Shown here one piece after another: positions 5,986 through 8,811 of a DNA stretch of 8,811 nucleotides. Position 1 is the stretch's first letter, and the number at the start of each line of letters is the position of its first letter. Source of the DNA: TMED108 sp964386795 (GTDB lineage Bacteria > Fidelibacterota > Marinisomatia > Marinisomatales > TCS55); the NCBI GenBank assembly GCA_964386795.1, contig CAYLUE010000056.1:1-8811 (forward strand). Reading direction: 5' to 3'. The notes below the pieces were generated by a model. That model ran no database searches. It saw only the letters and a program-made list of their open reading frames with translations, and was not told the origin of the DNA. The translations under genes and the position numbers were made by a program.

Positions 5986-8400
5986 ATGCCCGACGAATTT
6001 GAAAAAAATGTTAAAGAAGATTTAGTGGACGAGGGAGAATCGTACCCAGTAATGCCACTGAGGAACACGGTTCTGTTTCCTCAGCAGGTCATTCCTATAT
6101 ATATAGGAAGAGATAAATCGTTAAAGCTAATTAACGAACTATCTTCGAAAACAAAACATGTGGTAGTGGTTGCGCAGGAAGATGGATCAATAGAAGATCC
6201 GCAGCCCAGTGATATGTATTCCTATGGAACATTAGCTGTTGTTTTAAAGGTCTTTGATATGCCAGATAATAGTAAATCTGCTATAGTTCAAGGAATTGAT
6301 CGCGTTAAAATATTAGACTATAAAGAAAAGGATCCTTATTACCGTGCGGTTGTTCAGCGGGTTTCAGATAAATCATCAAAGGATAGCGTTGAATTAGATG
6401 CATTGGCAAATAATTTACGTCAGGTTTTTTCAGAACTAATTCAGATTGCACCAAACCTAAGTGAAGAGCATACAGGAATGCTTTCTAATATTCAAAAGCC
6501 ATCTCGATTAGCGGATAGAGCCGTATCATTATTAACCGTACCAAATCCTGAAAAGCAAGATATCTTAGAAGAGTTAGATATTAAAAAACGCGTGGATAAA
6601 TCAATAAAAATATTAACCAAAGAAATACAAAGAATTAAACTTGGTGAAGAGATTCAAACTGAAGTGCACGATGAAATAACCAAGTCGCAGCGTGAATATT
6701 ATTTACGCGAACAAATGAAGGCAATCAAAAGAGAGCTTGGTGAGGATGAATCTCAGGTAGAATTAAATGAGATTGAAGAAGCAATTAAAAAAGCAAAAAT
6801 GCCTAAAGATGCGGAAAAAGTTGCCCTAAAAGAGCTGGATCGATTGACCAAAATTCCTACCCAGTCACCAGAATATACGGTAGCTAGAACATATTTAGAT
6901 TGGCTCACCGAACTTCCATGGTCAAAATCATCAGAGGATTCAATAGACATAAAAGAATCAAAGAAGATTTTAGATGAGGATCACTATGGATTAGAAAAGG
7001 TCAAAGAAAGAATTATTGAATACCTTGCAGTGCGAGCACTCAAGATTAAACAAGACCCCGATAGCGCAATACGGGGTCCTATCCTATGCTTTGCGGGTCC
7101 TCCAGGAGTTGGAAAAACTTCTTTAGGTAGATCTATTGCAAAGTCGATGGGTAGGGAATTTGTTAGAATTTCATTAGGAGGCGTCAGAGATGAAGCCGAG
7201 ATACGTGGGCATAGAAGAACATATATTGGAGCATTGCCAGGTAGAATCATTCAGTCTTTGAAAAAGGCGGGCACAAATAACCCTGTGTTTATGCTTGATG
7301 AGATTGATAAGCTAGGTATGGACTTTAGAGGCGACCCATCCTCAGCGCTATTAGAGGTTTTAGACCCTGAGCAAAACGGAACATTTGCTGATCATTATCT
7401 TGAAGTAGACTATGATTTAAGCAAGGTGATGTTTATTGCTACCGCAAATTATCGTGACCCCATTCCACCGGCATTGAAAGATAGAATGGAGGTCATTGAT
7501 TTTTCTGGATATATTGAAGATGAAAAACTGCAAATTGCAAAAAAACATTTGATTCCAAAACAGCTCAAAGAAAATGCCTTATCTACTAAAGACGTATCTT
7601 TGGATGATGCATCAATAAAAGAGTTAATGGGTTCGTATACCCGTGAGGCTGGTGTTAGAAATTTAGAACGTGAGATAGCAAATGTTTTTAGAAAAGTTGC
7701 TAGAGACAAGGTTGAAAAGAACGCTAATAAGATAAGAGTAACTAAAAAGAAGATTACAGAATATTTAGGAGCACCTAGGTTTTATTCAGATATTGCTGAA
7801 AGAACTACCAAGCCTGGCGTGGTCACAGGACTTGCCTGGACAGCGGCTGGTGGAGATATTTTATTTATTGAAGCCTCCCAGATGAAAGGGAAAGGCAACT
7901 TGACATTAACCGGACAATTAGGTGATGTCATGAAAGAGTCTGCAACTGCAGCGATGACTTATGTTAGATCTAACTCTGAAGTGTTAGGATTTCAGAGCGA
8001 TTTTAATGAGAAAACTGATATACATGTTCATGTTCCTGCTGGTGCTATACCAAAAGATGGTCCATCTGCAGGTGTCGGCATGTTTACTTCTATCGTTTCT
8101 CTTTTATCAGGAAAACCAGTGAAGAGTAAATTAGCCATGACTGGTGAAATTACTTTACGAGGGAATGTACTACCAATTGGTGGTGTGAAAGAAAAAGTGA
8201 CAGCTGCTCATCGGTCAGGAATAAAAACTATTATTTTACCAGATCACAATCGTAAAGATTTAGAAGATATTCCTGAGCATATTAAGAAAGATCTAGATTT
8301 CCATTTTGCAAAAGAAATTATGGATGTCATTAAAGTTGCAGTTCCAACACTAAAGTTGACATCTTCAAGAAAAAAGACGACTCCAAAAATAAAAAAGTAG
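5986..8400 (+). CDS. lon: ATP-dependent protease LonA
   Basis: Lon is a cytoplasmic hexameric protease that unfolds and degrades misfolded proteins and selected regulators. The 804-residue protein has the full LonA layout. The N-terminal substrate-recognition domain begins at about 21 (PVMPLRNTVLFP). A helical, probably coiled-coil segment spans about 215-300. The AAA+ module has Walker A GPPGVGKTS (371-379, K377), Walker B D438-E439 in FMLDEID, sensor-1 N488, arginine finger R500 in DRMEV, and sensor-2 R558 in GVRNLERE. The C-terminal protease domain has the Ser-Lys dyad S694 (PKDGPSAG) and K737 (GGVKEK), 43 residues apart as in E. coli Lon. It is slightly longer than E. coli Lon (784) and ends in a lysine-rich tail (SSRKKTTPKIKK). 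It has its own upstream gap and candidate promoter; the lipA-cytochrome transcript may also read through, as no terminator is visible between them. tRNA-Val follows 22 bases later. Confidence 0.98.
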   Translation: MPDEFEKNVKEDLVDEGESYPVMPLRNTVLFPQQVIPIYIGRDKSLKLINELSSKTKHVVVVAQEDGSIEDPQPSDMYSYGTLAVVLKVFDMPDNSKSAIVQGIDRVKILDYKEKDPYYRAVVQRVSDKSSKDSVELDALANNLRQVFSELIQIAPNLSEEHTGMLSNIQKPSRLADRAVSLLTVPNPEKQDILEELDIKKRVDKSIKILTKEIQRIKLGEEIQTEVHDEITKSQREYYLREQMKAIKRELGEDESQVELNEIEEAIKKAKMPKDAEKVALKELDRLTKIPTQSPEYTVARTYLDWLTELPWSKSSEDSIDIKESKKILDEDHYGLEKVKERIIEYLAVRALKIKQDPDSAIRGPILCFAGPPGVGKTSLGRSIAKSMGREFVRISLGGVRDEAEIRGHRRTYIGALPGRIIQSLKKAGTNNPVFMLDEIDKLGMDFRGDPSSALLEVLDPEQNGTFADHYLEVDYDLSKVMFIATANYRDPIPPALKDRMEVIDFSGYIEDEKLQIAKKHLIPKQLKENALSTKDVSLDDASIKELMGSYTREAGVRNLEREIANVFRKVARDKVEKNANKIRVTKKKITEYLGAPRFYSDIAERTTKPGVVTGLAWTAAGGDILFIEASQMKGKGNLTLTGQLGDVMKESATAAMTYVRSNSEVLGFQSDFNEKTDIHVHVPAGAIPKDGPSAGVGMFTSIVSLLSGKPVKSKLAMTGEITLRGNVLPIGGVKEKVTAAHRSGIKTIILPDHNRKDLEDIPEHIKKDLDFHFAKEIMDVIKVAVPTLKLTSSRKKTTPKIKK

Positions 8401-8422
8401 CGTAACTTATCGACCCTGATTT

Positions 8423-8496
8423 GCGCGTATAACTCAGCTGGTCAGAGTGCCTCCCTTACAAGGAGGAAGTCGGAGGTTCGAATCCTTCTACGCGCA
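8423..8496 (+). tRNA. tRNA-Val (anticodon UAC)
   Basis: The 74-base sequence folds as a full cloverleaf. The acceptor stem GCGCGTA/TACGCGC has seven perfect pairs and the D stem is ACTC/GAGT. The anticodon stem CCTCC/GGAGG carries the loop CTTACAA with anticodon TAC at 8457-8459. The variable loop has five bases. The T arm is GGAGG/CCTTC (one G-U pair) around TTCGAAT, and the discriminator base is A. The 3' CCA is not encoded, so it must be added by tRNA nucleotidyltransferase. The tRNA starts 22 bases after the lon stop without a clear promoter of its own, so it is probably processed from the lon transcript. Confidence 0.97.
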
Positions 8497-8504
8497 CAGA
8501 CTAT

Positions 8505-8538
8505 AAGCCCTTGATTTCCGTCAGGGGCTTTTGTTTTT
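8505..8538 (+). terminator. Rho-independent terminator after tRNA-Val
   Basis: The arms AAGCCCTTGA (8505-8514) and TCAGGGGCTT (8521-8530) form a ten-pair stem with one G-T pair and a six-base loop, followed by TTGTTTTT. It lies eight bases after the tRNA and ends the lon-tRNA transcript. Confidence 0.88.
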
Positions 8539-8555
8539 CTATTCATTCAAATAAA

Positions 8556-8606
8556 ATCAAATAGCATCAAACATATATCAATAATGGATACCATTTTAAT
8601 GGATAC
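8556..8606. repeat. Short direct repeats in the tRNA 3' flank (ATCAA x3, AATGGATAC x2)
   Basis: ATCAA occurs at 8556, 8566 and 8577, that is at 10- and 11-base steps, about one helical turn. AATGGATAC then occurs at 8583-8591 and 8598-8606, a 15-base step; the first copy continues into ATGGATACCAT, with inverted ATGG/CCAT ends. Repeats of this kind beside a tRNA 3' end resemble arm-type integrase sites. No integrase is visible here, so this is inference. Confidence 0.35.
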
Positions 8607-8609
8607 TCA

Positions 8610-8638
8610 CATACAAAAACCCTAAAAGGGAGTGTATG
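8610..8638 (+). promoter_or_regulatory. Hairpin enclosing an SD-like site and an ATG
   Basis: CATACA (8610-8615) pairs with TGTATG (8633-8638), and inside it CCCT (8620-8623) pairs with AGGG (8627-8630) around an AAA loop, with a four-versus-two base internal loop. The 3' side contains AGGGAG (8627-8632) and the ATG 8636, which opens a 44-codon frame. It could be an RBS-hiding hairpin, a backup terminator (TTTTT follows at 8643), or chance. Confidence 0.25.
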
Positions 8639-8770
8639 CCACTTTTTACCGTAGCTCATCACAACTCTTGTATGTATGGATTTATATTATACTTTACCAA
8701 ACCATTGAGAAAAATAATTAAAATCTTGGAACTATATACAAACCTATATGTAATTATGCATAGGAATTAA
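8636..8770 (+). CDS. Doubtful 44-residue ORF of unknown function
   Basis: The frame starts MPLFTVAHHNS, contains a hydrophobic patch (about 13-20), then a basic stretch (TKPLRKIIKI), and ends at TAA 8768-8770. The SD-like AGGGAG is only three bases before the ATG, closer than normal. No family is recognised. Open frames of this length arise by chance in AT-rich spacers, and the candidate promoter of the next gene lies within it, which argues against coding. Confidence 0.12.
   Translation: MPLFTVAHHNSCMYGFILYFTKPLRKIIKILELYTNLYVIMHRN
8726..8754 (+). promoter_or_regulatory. Candidate promoter of the downstream gene
   Basis: TTGGAA (8726-8731) and TGTAAT (8749-8754) are separated by 17 bases. 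The -10 matches consensus in five of six positions and the -35 in four. A start near 8761 would give a leader of about 34 bases to the GTG at 8795. The surroundings are AT-rich, so the call is tentative. Confidence 0.35.
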
Positions 8771-8782
8771 ACTAATCGATAT

Positions 8783-8788
8783 AAGGAG
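8783..8788 (+). promoter_or_regulatory. Ribosome binding site deciding a GTG start
   Basis: AAGGAG lies six bases before GTG 8795, an ideal distance. This strong SD is the main reason to call a gene start here. Confidence 0.7.
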
Positions 8789-8794
8789 TATTAA

Positions 8795-8811
8795 GTGAAA
8801 ACTAAAGAAAA
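8795..8811 (+). CDS. Start of an unidentified gene, cut by the window end
   Basis: A GTG after a strong SD opens a frame reading MKTKE, then an incomplete codon at the window edge. Five residues are too few to identify a family. From context it could be the small DNA-binding protein HU, which follows lon in many bacteria, or a mobile-element gene, given the repeats beside the tRNA. Neither is supported by the residues seen. Confidence 0.6.

Noticed and set aside
6984..7250. 88-codon open frame on the minus strand
   Set aside because: It is the antisense of the conserved Lon AAA+ region; openness follows from the codons of the real gene. The same holds for the other opposite-strand frames in folE, E1, E2 and lon.
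8356..8361. Perfect TTGACA near the end of lon, possible tRNA-Val promoter
   Set aside because: No TATAAT-like box occurs 16-18 bases downstream (the bases there read around GACTCC), so it is probably chance.
1..8811. CRISPR array, insertion sequence or transposase
   Set aside because: No regularly spaced long repeats, transposase motifs or terminal inverted repeats with target duplications were seen anywhere in the window.

Overview
The window comes from a bacterial chromosome with AT-rich DNA and very compact, co-oriented genes, all on the + strand. A fused alpha/beta E1 2-oxoacid dehydrogenase, a VUT-type queuosine-precursor transporter beside folE, and a tRNA without an encoded CCA end together suggest a member of the Bacteroidota/Chlorobiota/Marinimicrobia (FCB-like) group. 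This is inference from gene style and was not tested by phylogeny.

Region 1 (1-735): the 3' end of a probable queuosine-precursor transporter, a 24-codon mini-ORF joined to its neighbours by ATGA overlaps at both ends, and folE (GTP cyclohydrolase I). FolE makes the pterin precursor shared by folate/biopterin and queuosine synthesis, which fits the transporter next to it.

Region 2 (732-5576): a lipoate-dependent 2-oxoacid dehydrogenase operon consisting of lipB, fused E1, E2 and lipA. LipB transfers octanoate to the E2 lipoyl lysine, LipA inserts the two sulfurs, and E1 and E2 are the complex that uses the finished cofactor. Junctions are ATGA (folE/lipB) and TAATG (lipB/E1 and E1/E2), so translation is probably coupled. 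No E3 (dihydrolipoamide dehydrogenase) lies in the window.

Region 3 (5569-5985): a small membrane-anchored protein with two CxxCH haem c motifs, which faintly resembles a miniature NapB. It is followed by a 114-base gap with a perfect 15-base palindrome, a candidate sigma70-type promoter and a good ribosome binding site for lon.

Region 4 (5986-8540): a complete LonA ATP-dependent protease, then tRNA-Val(UAC) and a strong intrinsic terminator.

Region 5 (8541-8811): about 250 bases without a convincing gene. It holds helically spaced ATCAA repeats, a direct repeat of AATGGATAC, and a hairpin that encloses an SD-like site and an ATG. It ends with a candidate promoter, a strong SD and the GTG start of an unidentified gene. 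Repeats just 3' of a tRNA look like an integration flank. No clearly new system is visible. The least explained parts are the di-haem protein, the palindromes around and inside lon, and the tRNA 3' flank.
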